Shown here: piece after piece, positions 1-6,263 of the stretch
Layout: every line of letters starts with the position of its first letter
How positions within the stretch are numbered: position 1 is the first letter of the stretch
Source: Faucicola tetraodonis
GTDB lineage: Bacteria; Pseudomonadota; Gammaproteobacteria; Pseudomonadales; Moraxellaceae
DNA length: 8,491 bases
Assembly (NCBI GenBank): GCA_032017425.1
Contig: DALZPW010000018.1
Strand: one strand, 5' to 3'
Program-made: the position numbers and the translations under genes
The notes under the pieces: model-generated
The model's database searches: none
What the model was told of the DNA's origin: nothing
What the model saw: only the letters and a program-made list of their open reading frames with translations

Positions 1-38
1 CAAGTTAATATATTTAATGAAATATATTATTTTTATTT

Positions 39-233
39 ATGAATACAGGTTCTTATAATGACCCAGTGATTTATCCGAATGTTGCTAAATCACTGGTCGT
101 TGAATTAAATAATTTGGCAGACTATTTTGCGAAAAATAACCGTAAGCAATATATCACTCCCTGTCAGAAAATCGAAAACTTTATCCGTTTGTCAATTGAA
201 AAAATGCAAGTTATTCATTGCATCAGTGACTAA
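39..233 (+). CDS. doubtful 64-aa hypothetical ORF
   Basis: An ATG-started frame of 64 codons in AT-rich sequence. I do not recognise the protein. It begins MNTGSYNDPV, has a mildly amphipathic middle (SLVVELNNLADYF) and a basic C-terminal half (NNRKQY, then KIENFIRLSIEK). There is no signal peptide, membrane span or known motif. No Shine-Dalgarno sequence precedes the ATG; the upstream bases are nearly all A and T. A perfect inverted repeat (63-96) lies inside the frame, which is unusual for coding sequence and raises the chance that this is not a gene. It runs convergently toward the brnTA pair. It could be a small accessory protein, a remnant of a longer gene, or chance. Confidence is low. 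Confidence 0.22.
   Translation: MNTGSYNDPVIYPNVAKSLVVELNNLADYFAKNNRKQYITPCQKIENFIRLSIEKMQVIHCISD
63..96. repeat. perfect 11-bp inverted repeat with 12-nt spacer
   Basis: CCAGTGATTTA (63-73) and TAAATCACTGG (86-96) are exact reverse complements separated by 12 nt. If one bulged C at 62-64 is allowed, the arms extend to ACC/GGT. No T-run follows on either strand, so it does not look like an intrinsic terminator. It could be an operator for a dimeric regulator, a recombination or attachment site, or an RNA hairpin. The repeat itself is certain; its function is unknown. Confidence 0.6.
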
Positions 234-243
234 AACACATAAT

Positions 244-444
244 TTAAACAGTAGATTGTGTGTGAATTTTCATCGCCATTACTTGGCGAATCATTTCACT
301 GATATGTTTTTTAGTATCATCATCTTGGGTTGCAAGCCAATCACTCACATCTTTATCCAGCAAATGCTGTTGTTCTCGCAACCGATTAAGATGAGAAATT
401 TGTGTCGCTCTTTGAGCATTTGAGAAATCGTATTCAGTTTGCAT
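244..444 (-). CDS. brnA: BrnA-type antitoxin (putative)
   Basis: A 66-residue protein whose N-terminus (MQTEYDFSNAQRAT) matches the opening typical of BrnA antitoxins. BrnA proteins carry a ribbon-helix-helix DNA-binding domain, neutralise the BrnT ribonuclease toxin and autorepress the operon. The C-terminal half (LLDKDVSDWLATQ, then KKHISEMIRQVMAM) fits the two helices of such a domain. The classical basic beta-strand before them is short and poorly conserved here (REQQHLL), so DNA binding may be altered. Its ATG at 444 overlaps the end of the upstream toxin frame by 11 nt (434-444), the expected toxin-first, translationally coupled order. It is recognised by motif and context rather than by full-length comparison. 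Confidence 0.75.
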   Translation of the reverse strand: MQTEYDFSNAQRATQISHLNRLREQQHLLDKDVSDWLATQDDDTKKHISEMIRQVMAMKIHTQSTV

Positions 445-700
445 ATTGTTTTTCCTCGTTTTTGGTTGCTTTTCGTGCAGATATTAACCGAATCATATCA
501 TCATTATCCACATAGCAATAGACAACAACTAATAAGCGATTTGCCATTCCTAATAATACAAATCTTGGTTCATCGTGGTCAACATCTTCACGTACTAGCG
601 CATTCGGGTCAAGTAATGCAATTTTTGCTTCATCAAAGCTTATACCGTGTTTTATTAAGTTGCTATCAGCCTTACTGGGATCGAAGGTTATTTATATCAC
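434..700 (-). pseudogene. brnT: BrnT-type RNase toxin, disrupted at its start
   Basis: Read from 691 down to the TGA at 434-436, this frame gives 85 residues with clear BrnT character: ITFDPSK at the start, NLIKHGISFDEAK, REDVDHDEPRFVLLG, and the C-terminal signature RLISARKATKNEEKQY. BrnT toxins are small ribonucleases that inhibit translation. No ATG, GTG or TTG lies in frame near the N-terminus. The only well-placed start is GTG 698-700, preceded by AGG at a 7-nt spacing, but it reads GTG-ATA-TAA, so a stop falls at codon 3 just before ITFDP. A single substitution in an ancestral sense codon would explain this. The alternative is initiation at the non-standard ATA (689-691). The rest of the frame is undamaged, so inactivation, if real, is recent. 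The frame assignment is firm; loss of function is inferred. Confidence 0.72.
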
Positions 701-746
701 TTAACTACCTATCAATTTTAACTTTATTCTGGTTGATGACGATTTC

Positions 747-752
747 ATTATA
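747..752 (-). promoter_or_regulatory. candidate -10 box for brnTA
   Basis: On the minus strand this reads TATAAT, a perfect -10 consensus. It lies about 47 nt upstream of the GTG of brnT and just past the gspE stop codon (758-760). No good -35 hexamer is found at 16-18 bp; the best-placed bases are A/G-rich. BrnTA operons are normally autoregulated, but I see no clear operator palindrome here. Confidence 0.35.
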
Positions 753-757
753 CTTTT

Positions 758-2263
758 TTAAAACGCTGTTTCTTTCGTCACCCGCAGCACTTCTTCCAGC
801 GTGGTTTTCCCTGCCAATACTTTTTTGAGTCCATCGGCACGAATTGACGGTGTCTTACTCCGCGCATACGCTTCTAACTCAAACTCGGCCGTTTGGCTAT
901 GAATCAGTTGTCGCAGTTTGTCATCGACAGGCACCACTTCATAAATCGCGGTACGTCCCCGAAATCCTGATTGATTGCACTTCTCGCAGCCCACAGGTTT
1001 TGGCAGTTTAATCTCTCCGACTTCGCCTATTTCAGTAAAAATCTGCGTTTGATAGGCATCGGCAAGCGCCCATGTATGGCAATGCGCACACAAAGTACGC
1101 ACTAGTCGCTGTGCCACCACGCCAATGAGGCTCGATGACAATAAAAACGGCTCAACCCCCATATCTTGTAGCCGCGTCACCGCACCAATCGCCGTATTGG
1201 TATGCAGGGTTGAGAGTACCAAATGACCTGTGAGCGACGCTTGCACCGCAATTTCCGCGGTCTCTAAATCGCGAATCTCCCCCACCATCACCACATCAGG
1301 GTCTTGGCGTAGCATGGCTCGCAAACTACGCGCAAAGGTCATATCCACTTTATTATTAACTTGGGTTTGCCCGATACCATCTAGCTGAAATTCAATGGGG
1401 TCTTCAGCGGTCAAAATATTACGAGTATTATCGTTCAAATCCGTTAAAGCCGCGTACAGCGTCGTGGTTTTTCCCGAACCTGTCGGACCTGTGACAAGAA
1501 TAATGCCATGCGGGCGATGGATTAAGCGTTTAAGCTCGCTATAATCATTGTCTGACAAACCCAAATAGGTCATATTTAATCGACCCGCCTGTTTATCCAA
1601 CAGCCGCATCACCACTCGCTCACCAAAATTTGATGGCAATGTCGATACCCGCACATCCACTTCTCGCCCAGCCAGACGTAATGAGATGCGTCCATCCTGC
1701 GGTACCCGTTTTTCAGCGATATCCAGTTTTGCCATCACCTTGATACGGGACACCAGTAGCGGTGATAGTTCCCGTTTTGGACTGACGATTTCTTTAAGCA
1801 CCCCATCCACCCGAAAGCGCACCGATAGCCGTTTTTCAAAGGTTTCGATATGGATATCTGAGGCGTTTAGGCGGATGGCTTCAGACAGCAGCGCATTGAT
1901 TAGCCGAATGATGGGCGCGTCATCTTCTTGGTCCATCAAGTCTTCCGTCTCAGGGACACTGTCAGCGAGACTCATCAAATCGGGATGGTCTTCAAGCCCA
2001 GCGGCAATATGCTGAGATTCCCCTGTGTTACCTGCATAGACAGCGGCTAACTGCTTTTCAAAATCGTCACTTTGCGCCATGGCAAAATTCAATGGCAGTG
2101 GCACCCCTGCTTGACTGGCAAAACGGTTGGCTTCGTTGATGGCTTCCATGGGGGTATCCGCCGTCATCAACAAGGTCGGCGGGGCAGTTAAATCTTGCGA
2201 GTATTGCAACAGCAGTTGATGACGTTTGGCAAAACTATAGGGCAAGGCAATCGGATTTAGCAT
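758..2263 (-). CDS. gspE: type II secretion system ATPase GspE
   Basis: The cytoplasmic hexameric ATPase that powers pseudopilus assembly in type II secretion. From the ATG at 2263 it has 501 residues, close to known GspE proteins (about 490-505). The N-terminus LPYSFAKRH is typical of GspE. In order: N2 domain with ASDIHIE (134-140) and the VPQDGR region (187-192); Walker A GPTGSGKTT (259-267); Asp box TAEDPIEF (285-292); Walker B region DPDVVMVGEIRD (321-332); His box GHLVLSTLHTN (346-356); and a tetracysteine zinc-binding module (Cys392, 395, 426, 429). GspE is preferred over PilB because of the N-terminus and the RLLDKQ and LVRTLC contexts. The frame stays open to a TTG at 2413, but that extension would run into the thiG promoter and has no family character. 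The Shine-Dalgarno before ATG 2263 is weak. No other T2SS gene is in the window. Confidence 0.94.
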   Translation of the reverse strand: MLNPIALPYSFAKRHQLLLQYSQDLTAPPTLLMTADTPMEAINEANRFASQAGVPLPLNFAMAQSDDFEKQLAAVYAGNTGESQHIAAGLEDHPDLMSLADSVPETEDLMDQEDDAPIIRLINALLSEAIRLNASDIHIETFEKRLSVRFRVDGVLKEIVSPKRELSPLLVSRIKVMAKLDIAEKRVPQDGRISLRLAGREVDVRVSTLPSNFGERVVMRLLDKQAGRLNMTYLGLSDNDYSELKRLIHRPHGIILVTGPTGSGKTTTLYAALTDLNDNTRNILTAEDPIEFQLDGIGQTQVNNKVDMTFARSLRAMLRQDPDVVMVGEIRDLETAEIAVQASLTGHLVLSTLHTNTAIGAVTRLQDMGVEPFLLSSSLIGVVAQRLVRTLCAHCHTWALADAYQTQIFTEIGEVGEIKLPKPVGCEKCNQSGFRGRTAIYEVVPVDDKLRQLIHSQTAEFELEAYARSKTPSIRADGLKKVLAGKTTLEEVLRVTKETAF

Positions 2264-2304
2264 AGGGATTATCGAATGAAATAAGGCAAGAAAAGATGCG
2301 TTCC

Positions 2305-2310
2305 ATTGTA
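2305..2310 (-). promoter_or_regulatory. candidate -10 box for gspE
   Basis: On the minus strand this reads TACAAT (5 of 6 to consensus). It would give a 5' leader of about 35 nt before the chosen gspE ATG at 2263. No convincing -35 box is seen at 17 bp. It fits the choice of the shorter GspE start but is weak evidence on its own. Confidence 0.28.
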
Positions 2311-2353
2311 GCTTATCAACAGGACAAATCCTACTAAGGCGCACAAAAAGACC

Positions 2354-2380
2354 CTGAGACAAGCTATATTTTGTTATACT
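2354..2380 (+). promoter_or_regulatory. candidate promoter for thiG
   Basis: TATACT (2375-2380) matches the -10 consensus at 5 of 6 positions. CTGAGA (2354-2359) is a 4-of-6 match to -35, but the spacer is only 15 bp, so the -10 is the better supported half. The resulting leader of about 50 nt contains a tiny frame ATG-ACA-ATC-AAA-CTC-TAA (2407-2424). Its first 8 bases (ATGACAAT) recur at the thiG start region (2431-2438). Confidence 0.38.
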
Positions 2381-2422
2381 AAAGCATTTTTTACTGATTG
2401 ATAACCATGACAATCAAACTCT

Positions 2423-2430
2423 AAAAAGGG
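2423..2430 (+). promoter_or_regulatory. ribosome binding site deciding the thiG start
   Basis: The run AAAAAGGG ends at 2430. It directly abuts ATG 2431, leaving no spacing, but lies 6 nt before ATG 2437. This favours initiation at 2437 and shortens ThiG by two residues compared with the longest frame. Confidence 0.6.
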
Positions 2431-2436
2431 ATGACA

Positions 2437-3288
2437 ATGACCCAAACCACTTCAACTCAAAATCCTGCAATCCAAAATTCTTCAAGCCAAAATACGCTGA
2501 CCGACCCAAACGACTTCCTACACATTGGTTCGCGCACGTTTACCTCTCGTTTGCTCGTCGGTACTGGCAAATATACAGATTTGGCACAAACAGGCGAAGC
2601 CATCGCTGCCAGCGGTGCGCAAATCGTCACTGTCGCCATTCGACGCGTGAATATCGGGCAGAAGAAAGATGAACCCAATCTACTTGATGTGATTTCTCCC
2701 GAAAAATACACCATTTTACCTAACACCGCTGGCTGTTTTGACGCGGCTAGCGCCGTTCGTACCTGTCAATTAGCGCGTGAATTGTTGGATGGGCATAACC
2801 TAGTCAAACTTGAAGTATTAGGCGATGAAAAAAACTTGTATCCCAACGTCATCGAAACCGTAAAAGCGGCTAAAACGTTGATTGATGATGGCTTTGATGT
2901 GATGGTGTACACCTCAGATGACCCGATTGTTGCCAAAGAACTAGAGAGTATGGGCTGTGTGGCGATTATGCCTTTGGGCAGTTTGATTGGCTCAGGTCTA
3001 GGGCTATTAAATCGTCATACCTTAAGTCTCATCATCGAGCAAACCCAAGTGCCTGTTTTGGTGGATGCAGGCGTGGGTACGGCCAGTGATGCTGCCATTG
3101 CCTTAGAATTGGGCTGTGATGGTGTGCTGATGAACACCGCGATTGCCCATGCACAAAACCCTGTATTGATGGCGTCTGCCATGAAACACGCGGTGATAGC
3201 TGGACGTGAGGCTTTCTTGGCGGGTCGTATGCCAGCGCGTTATATGGCACAAGCTAGCTCGCCACAGACTGGCTATTTTTTCCGCTAA
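2437..3288 (+). CDS. thiG: thiazole synthase ThiG
   Basis: Cytoplasmic enzyme that builds the thiazole phosphate ring of thiamine from 1-deoxy-D-xylulose 5-phosphate, dehydroglycine and the thiocarboxylate of the carrier ThiS. The protein is 283 residues from ATG 2437, chosen by Shine-Dalgarno spacing. Family signatures are all present: RLLVGTGKY (38-46), VTVAIRR (64-70), LPNTAGC (94-100), LVKLEVLGD (122-130, with Lys124 as the Schiff-base lysine), VYTSDDP (157-163), PLGSLIGSG (179-187), VDAGVGTASDAA (209-220) and NTAIA (233-237). Canonical ThiG starts near residue 28; the extra N-terminus is built of four degenerate five-codon repeats. No thiS is adjacent, so the sulfur carrier must be encoded elsewhere. 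The next gene follows after 28 bp and is probably cotranscribed. Divergent from gspE. Confidence 0.96.
   Translation: MTQTTSTQNPAIQNSSSQNTLTDPNDFLHIGSRTFTSRLLVGTGKYTDLAQTGEAIAASGAQIVTVAIRRVNIGQKKDEPNLLDVISPEKYTILPNTAGCFDAASAVRTCQLARELLDGHNLVKLEVLGDEKNLYPNVIETVKAAKTLIDDGFDVMVYTSDDPIVAKELESMGCVAIMPLGSLIGSGLGLLNRHTLSLIIEQTQVPVLVDAGVGTASDAAIALELGCDGVLMNTAIAHAQNPVLMASAMKHAVIAGREAFLAGRMPARYMAQASSPQTGYFFR
2443..2502 (+). repeat. four degenerate 15-nt tandem repeats in the 5' end of thiG
   Basis: Four consecutive 15-nt units starting at 2443, 2458, 2473 and 2488 encode QTTST, QNPAI, QNSSS and QNTLT. The last three units each begin with exactly CAAAAT. Together they form most of the non-canonical N-terminal extension of ThiG. 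The pattern is read directly from the sequence; unit expansion by slippage is an inference. Confidence 0.6.
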
Positions 3289-3316
3289 TTTATTATTTCA
3301 TACTTAAGGACATCGC

Positions 3317-4675
3317 ATGCGTCTGCTCACCGCCATTGACCAGTTATTTATCTTACTTGAAAATCGCAATCAGCCGATGCACATTGGTGGGCTGTTCTTG
3401 TTTGAGATTCCCGATGGCGCAAGCGATACCTTTGTCAGTGATTTGGTGCAGCAGATGGTCATGCAAAAGACGCCGCCGAGTTTTCCGTTTAACCAAGTGT
3501 TATATCATTTAGCATGGTGGAAAACCGATGAAAACTTTGAAGTCGACCATCATTTTCGCCATATCGCCCTGCCCAAACCGGCACGCATCCGTGAGCTATT
3601 GACTTATGTATCCCAAGAGCACAGCAAATTACTCAACCGTGCCAAACCGATGTGGGAATGTCACATCATCGAGGGGATTGAAGGCAATCGTTTTGCGTTG
3701 TATTTTAAGATTCACCATTCTATGGTCGATGGGATAGCGGCGATTCGTTTGGTCAAAAAATCGCTATCAGAATCGCCAACCGAGCGGATTAGCTTGCCAA
3801 TTTGGTCGCTAATGACCCGTCATCGTCATCAACTCGATGCGTTGATACCAGAAGATAAATCCCTTCTGCGTGTCGTCAAAGAGCAAGCGCTGGCTATCCC
3901 ACCTGCCATCAAAGCCTTAGGTAAAAATGTGGTAGAGCGATTTGACAAAGACTACATTACCACCACCCAAGCGCCAGATAGCCCCCTCAACCAACCGGTA
4001 TCAAGCTCACGGCGTATCTCTGCCCAATCTTATGAGCTTATTCGTTTTCAAACCATCGCCAAACATTACGCCGTGACCGTCAATGATGTGATTTTGGCGA
4101 TTTGCTCAGGCGCGTTACGCCGTTATTTGCTCGATATCAATGGCTTACCCAAAAAACCCTTGATTGCCTTTGTACCCTTATCACTGCGCGATGACAACGA
4201 TAGCGCAAGCCAACACGTTGGCAATCAAATTACCTTTATTTTAGCCAATCTTGCCACTCACCTTGCCGACCCTGTTGCCCGGTTAAAGACGATTAATGGC
4301 AGCACCAAAAATAGTAAAAAACGCTTTTCACGGATGAAGCAAGCCTCGTCGATTATTTATAGTGGGGTTGCTTATAGCCGTTCAGGGTTGCAGGTACTTA
4401 CGGGTCTGTTTCCCGATTATCGCGGTTTTAACTTGATTATCTCAAATGTACCAGGCTCGCATCAGCCATTGTATTGGCAAGGGGCAAAATTGCAGGCGCT
4501 GTATCCTGCTTCGATTGTGCTCAATGACCAAGCGATGAATATCACCTTGTGTACTTACGTGGATAAAATCGAGTTTTGTATCGTCACCTGTAGCCAAATA
4601 TTGCCCCATAGCCAACGATTACTCGCCTATATGGAAGAGGAACTCAAGCAATTTGAATCGCTCATCAGCAATTAG
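3317..4675 (+). CDS. atfA: wax ester synthase / diacylglycerol acyltransferase (WS/DGAT, AtfA-like)
   Basis: Bifunctional acyltransferase that joins acyl-CoA to long-chain alcohols (wax esters) or diacylglycerol (triacylglycerol) for storage lipid; in this family it is usually associated with the inner membrane face and lipid droplets. The 452 residues compare with 458 in the Acinetobacter enzyme as I recall it. The catalytic motif HHSMVDG (133-139) is intact. Other family blocks are QPMHIGGLFLF (19-29), DHHFRHIALP (77-86), RAKPMWECHIIEG (108-120), PLNQPVSSSRR (223-233), NDVILAICSGALR (256-268) and NLIISNVPG (372-380), covering the N-terminal acyltransferase domain and the C-terminal DUF1298-type domain. 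The start has a good ribosome site, AAGGA 6 nt before the ATG. It follows thiG by 28 bp and is closed by a strong terminator. The symbol follows the Acinetobacter name; substrate preference cannot be read from sequence. Confidence 0.94.
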   Translation: MRLLTAIDQLFILLENRNQPMHIGGLFLFEIPDGASDTFVSDLVQQMVMQKTPPSFPFNQVLYHLAWWKTDENFEVDHHFRHIALPKPARIRELLTYVSQEHSKLLNRAKPMWECHIIEGIEGNRFALYFKIHHSMVDGIAAIRLVKKSLSESPTERISLPIWSLMTRHRHQLDALIPEDKSLLRVVKEQALAIPPAIKALGKNVVERFDKDYITTTQAPDSPLNQPVSSSRRISAQSYELIRFQTIAKHYAVTVNDVILAICSGALRRYLLDINGLPKKPLIAFVPLSLRDDNDSASQHVGNQITFILANLATHLADPVARLKTINGSTKNSKKRFSRMKQASSIIYSGVAYSRSGLQVLTGLFPDYRGFNLIISNVPGSHQPLYWQGAKLQALYPASIVLNDQAMNITLCTYVDKIEFCIVTCSQILPHSQRLLAYMEEELKQFESLISN

Positions 4676-4692
4676 GCTAATGCAAACTTTGA

Positions 4693-4727
4693 CAATAAAA
4701 AACGGCAGTGACTGCCGTTTTTTATTG
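4693..4727. terminator. bidirectional intrinsic terminator
   Basis: A perfect 16-bp stem: CAATAAAAAACGGCAG (4693-4708), loop TGA, CTGCCGTTTTTTATTG (4712-4727). The GC core is flanked by an A-run on one side and a T-run on the other, so it can terminate transcription in both directions. It lies 17 nt after the WS/DGAT stop and 20 nt after the convergent gltL stop. Confidence 0.92.
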
Positions 4728-4747
4728 AAATAAACTTTATCTTATCT

Positions 4748-5566
4748 TTAGTGATTTAAGATTTTTGACAAGAAATCTTTCGCACGCTCGCTACGCGCGC
4801 CGGCAAAGAATTCTTCACGGCTGCAGTTTTCAACGATATGACCTTGATCCATAAAGATAATACGGTTGGCGACTTGGCGCGCAAAGCCCATTTCGTGGGT
4901 CACACACATCATGGTCATGCCCTCATTAGCAAGCTCAATCATCACCTCAAGCACCTCTTGAATCATCTCAGGGTCAAGTGCGGAAGTTGGCTCATCAAAC
5001 AGCATTGCAATCGGGTCCATACTGAGCGCACGTGCAATTGCTACCCGTTGCTGCTGACCGCCTGACAACTCGGCAGGGTATTTTTTGGCATGCGCTAACA
5101 AGCCCACGCGGTCAAGATAACCCAAGCCTTTTTTCTGCGCTTCAGACTGACTACGACCCAGTACTTTGATTTGTGCCAAGGTCAAGTTTTCTAAGATGGA
5201 TAAATGCGGAAACAGTTCAAAATGCTGAAATACCATCCCTACCCGGCTACGTAGTTTTGGCAAGTCGGTTTCTTTGGCGCCGACCGACATGCCATCAATC
5301 AAGATTTCACCTTGTTGAAAGGCTTCAAGCCCATTGACGGTTTTGATTAAAGTTGATTTGCCGCTACCTGATGGACCACAGATGACGGTCACATCGCCTT
5401 TGTGCACATGCGCGGTACAGTCGGTCAATACTTGAAAGTCGCCATACCATTTACTGATTTTGTTGACATTAATCATGATATCGGGACTGGCGTGTCCACT
5501 GTTTGATACCAAGCCACCAAATTCGTTGAGCCAGGTGGTTTCATCAATTTTAGTAACTACTGACAT
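4748..5566 (-). CDS. gltL: glutamate/aspartate ABC transporter ATP-binding protein GltL
   Basis: ATPase subunit that drives uptake of glutamate and aspartate through the GltJ/GltK permease, at the cytoplasmic face of the inner membrane. Its 272 residues contain Walker A GPSGSGKST (64-72), Q-loop Gln114 in MVFQHFELFPH, signature LSGGQQQ (167-173), Walker B AMLFDEP (187-193), D-loop SALD (195-198) and the switch histidine His224 in VTHEMGF. E. coli GltL is about 241 residues and begins at a position matching Met31 here (ATG 5476). The longer start at 5566 is kept because it has a strong ribosome site (AAAGGA, 7 nt spacing), whereas ATG 5476 has none. The protein therefore carries a 30-residue N-terminal extension unlike the family norm. 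Last gene of gltIJKL, 25 bp after gltK. Confidence 0.95.
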   Translation of the reverse strand: MSVVTKIDETTWLNEFGGLVSNSGHASPDIMINVNKISKWYGDFQVLTDCTAHVHKGDVTVICGPSGSGKSTLIKTVNGLEAFQQGEILIDGMSVGAKETDLPKLRSRVGMVFQHFELFPHLSILENLTLAQIKVLGRSQSEAQKKGLGYLDRVGLLAHAKKYPAELSGGQQQRVAIARALSMDPIAMLFDEPTSALDPEMIQEVLEVMIELANEGMTMMCVTHEMGFARQVANRIIFMDQGHIVENCSREEFFAGARSERAKDFLSKILNH

Positions 5567-5573
5567 GTTATTT

Positions 5574-5579
5574 TCCTTT
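5574..5579 (-). promoter_or_regulatory. ribosome binding site deciding the gltL start
   Basis: On the minus strand this reads AAAGGA, 7 nt before ATG 5566. No comparable site precedes the family-typical start at 5476, so the long N-terminus of GltL is likely translated. Confidence 0.65.
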
Positions 5580-5591
5580 ATTCAATATTGA

Positions 5592-6263
5592 TTAAGCCAT
5601 GCGAAAGCGTTTGCGTAGGTGGTTGACAGCGGTCGATGCGGTTAGACTGACCACAAAATAAAACGCCCCTGCCAGCAAGATATAGGGGGTTAGTAACCCC
5701 ATCAAGTCACCGCGCACGTATGAGGCTCGGAAGAAATCCACCAAGCCAATCGCAAACACCAAGGTGGTATCTTGGAACAAAATAATCGACTGCTGTAGAA
5801 GTAGCGGAAACATCTTGCGAAACGCTTGTGGCAAAATAATAAAGCGCATGGTCTGACCATAAGTCATACCCAAGGCTTTAGCAGCATTGACCTGTCCTTT
5901 GCCAATTGATTGGATACCCGCACGTACAATCTCAGAAAAATACGCGGCTTCAAACACCATAAATGCCACCACGCACGAAGTAAACGCGGTATCCAACGTC
6001 AAATACGTGCCCGTCACCAAGTTGTACACCATCGGCACAGCAAAATAAAACCAAAGCAATACCAACAGTAGCGGCACTGAACGGAAAAAGTTGACATACA
6101 GCTTGGCAGGCACGGCTAAAATACGAATGCCCGACAACCGCATCAAGGCTAAAATCGTACCCAGCGCCAAACCGCCAATGATAGCTAAAAATAACACTTT
6201 GAAGGTGATCCATAAGCCACCCATCAACCCTGGCATTGCGGCTTGTAATTCCATCATATTCAT
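5592..6263 (-). CDS. gltK: glutamate/aspartate ABC transporter permease GltK
   Basis: Inner-membrane permease subunit that pairs with GltJ to form the amino acid channel. The 223 residues match E. coli GltK (224) in length. About five hydrophobic spans are visible, near residues 14-41, 58-82, 92-109, 152-175 and 187-210. The conserved polar-amino-acid permease pattern FFRSVPLLLVLLWFY (59-73) and the EAA cytoplasmic loop (EIVRAG at 111-116 through ALGMTYGQ to ILPQAFR ending at 149) are intact; this loop docks onto GltL. Its ATG overlaps the gltJ stop as ATGA (6260-6263), implying translational coupling. ATGs at codons 3 and 4 are alternative starts, but the G-rich ribosome site best fits 6263. 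Confidence 0.95.
   Translation of the reverse strand: MNMMELQAAMPGLMGGLWITFKVLFLAIIGGLALGTILALMRLSGIRILAVPAKLYVNFFRSVPLLLVLLWFYFAVPMVYNLVTGTYLTLDTAFTSCVVAFMVFEAAYFSEIVRAGIQSIGKGQVNAAKALGMTYGQTMRFIILPQAFRKMFPLLLQQSIILFQDTTLVFAIGLVDFFRASYVRGDLMGLLTPYILLAGAFYFVVSLTASTAVNHLRKRFRMA

Noticed and set aside
63..96. Intrinsic terminator for the left-edge inverted repeat
   Set aside because: There is no T-run after either arm, and the stem is AT-rich with only moderate GC.
127..423. Plus-strand frame of 98 codons
   Set aside because: It overlaps brnA on the opposite strand and the doubtful first ORF in another frame, and shows no protein features.
439..828. Plus-strand frame of 129 codons
   Set aside because: It is the antisense shadow of the brnT frame and the gspE 3' end, with no ribosome site or domain.
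758..2263. Type IV pilus ATPase PilB instead of GspE
   Set aside because: Walker, Asp, His and tetracysteine motifs are shared by both, but the LPYSFAKRH N-terminus, the 501-residue length and the N2 domain wording fit GspE; PilB usually has a longer N-terminal region and lies with pilC/pilD.
2264..2413. 50-residue N-terminal extension of GspE from a TTG start
   Set aside because: It has no family similarity, would cross the thiG promoter, and the ATG at 2263 gives the usual GspE length and N-terminus.
2264..2430. TPP riboswitch upstream of thiG
   Set aside because: A CTGAGA at 2354-2359 recalls a TPP-riboswitch element, but the other conserved blocks and the expected pairing arms are absent and the leader after the likely promoter is only about 50 nt.
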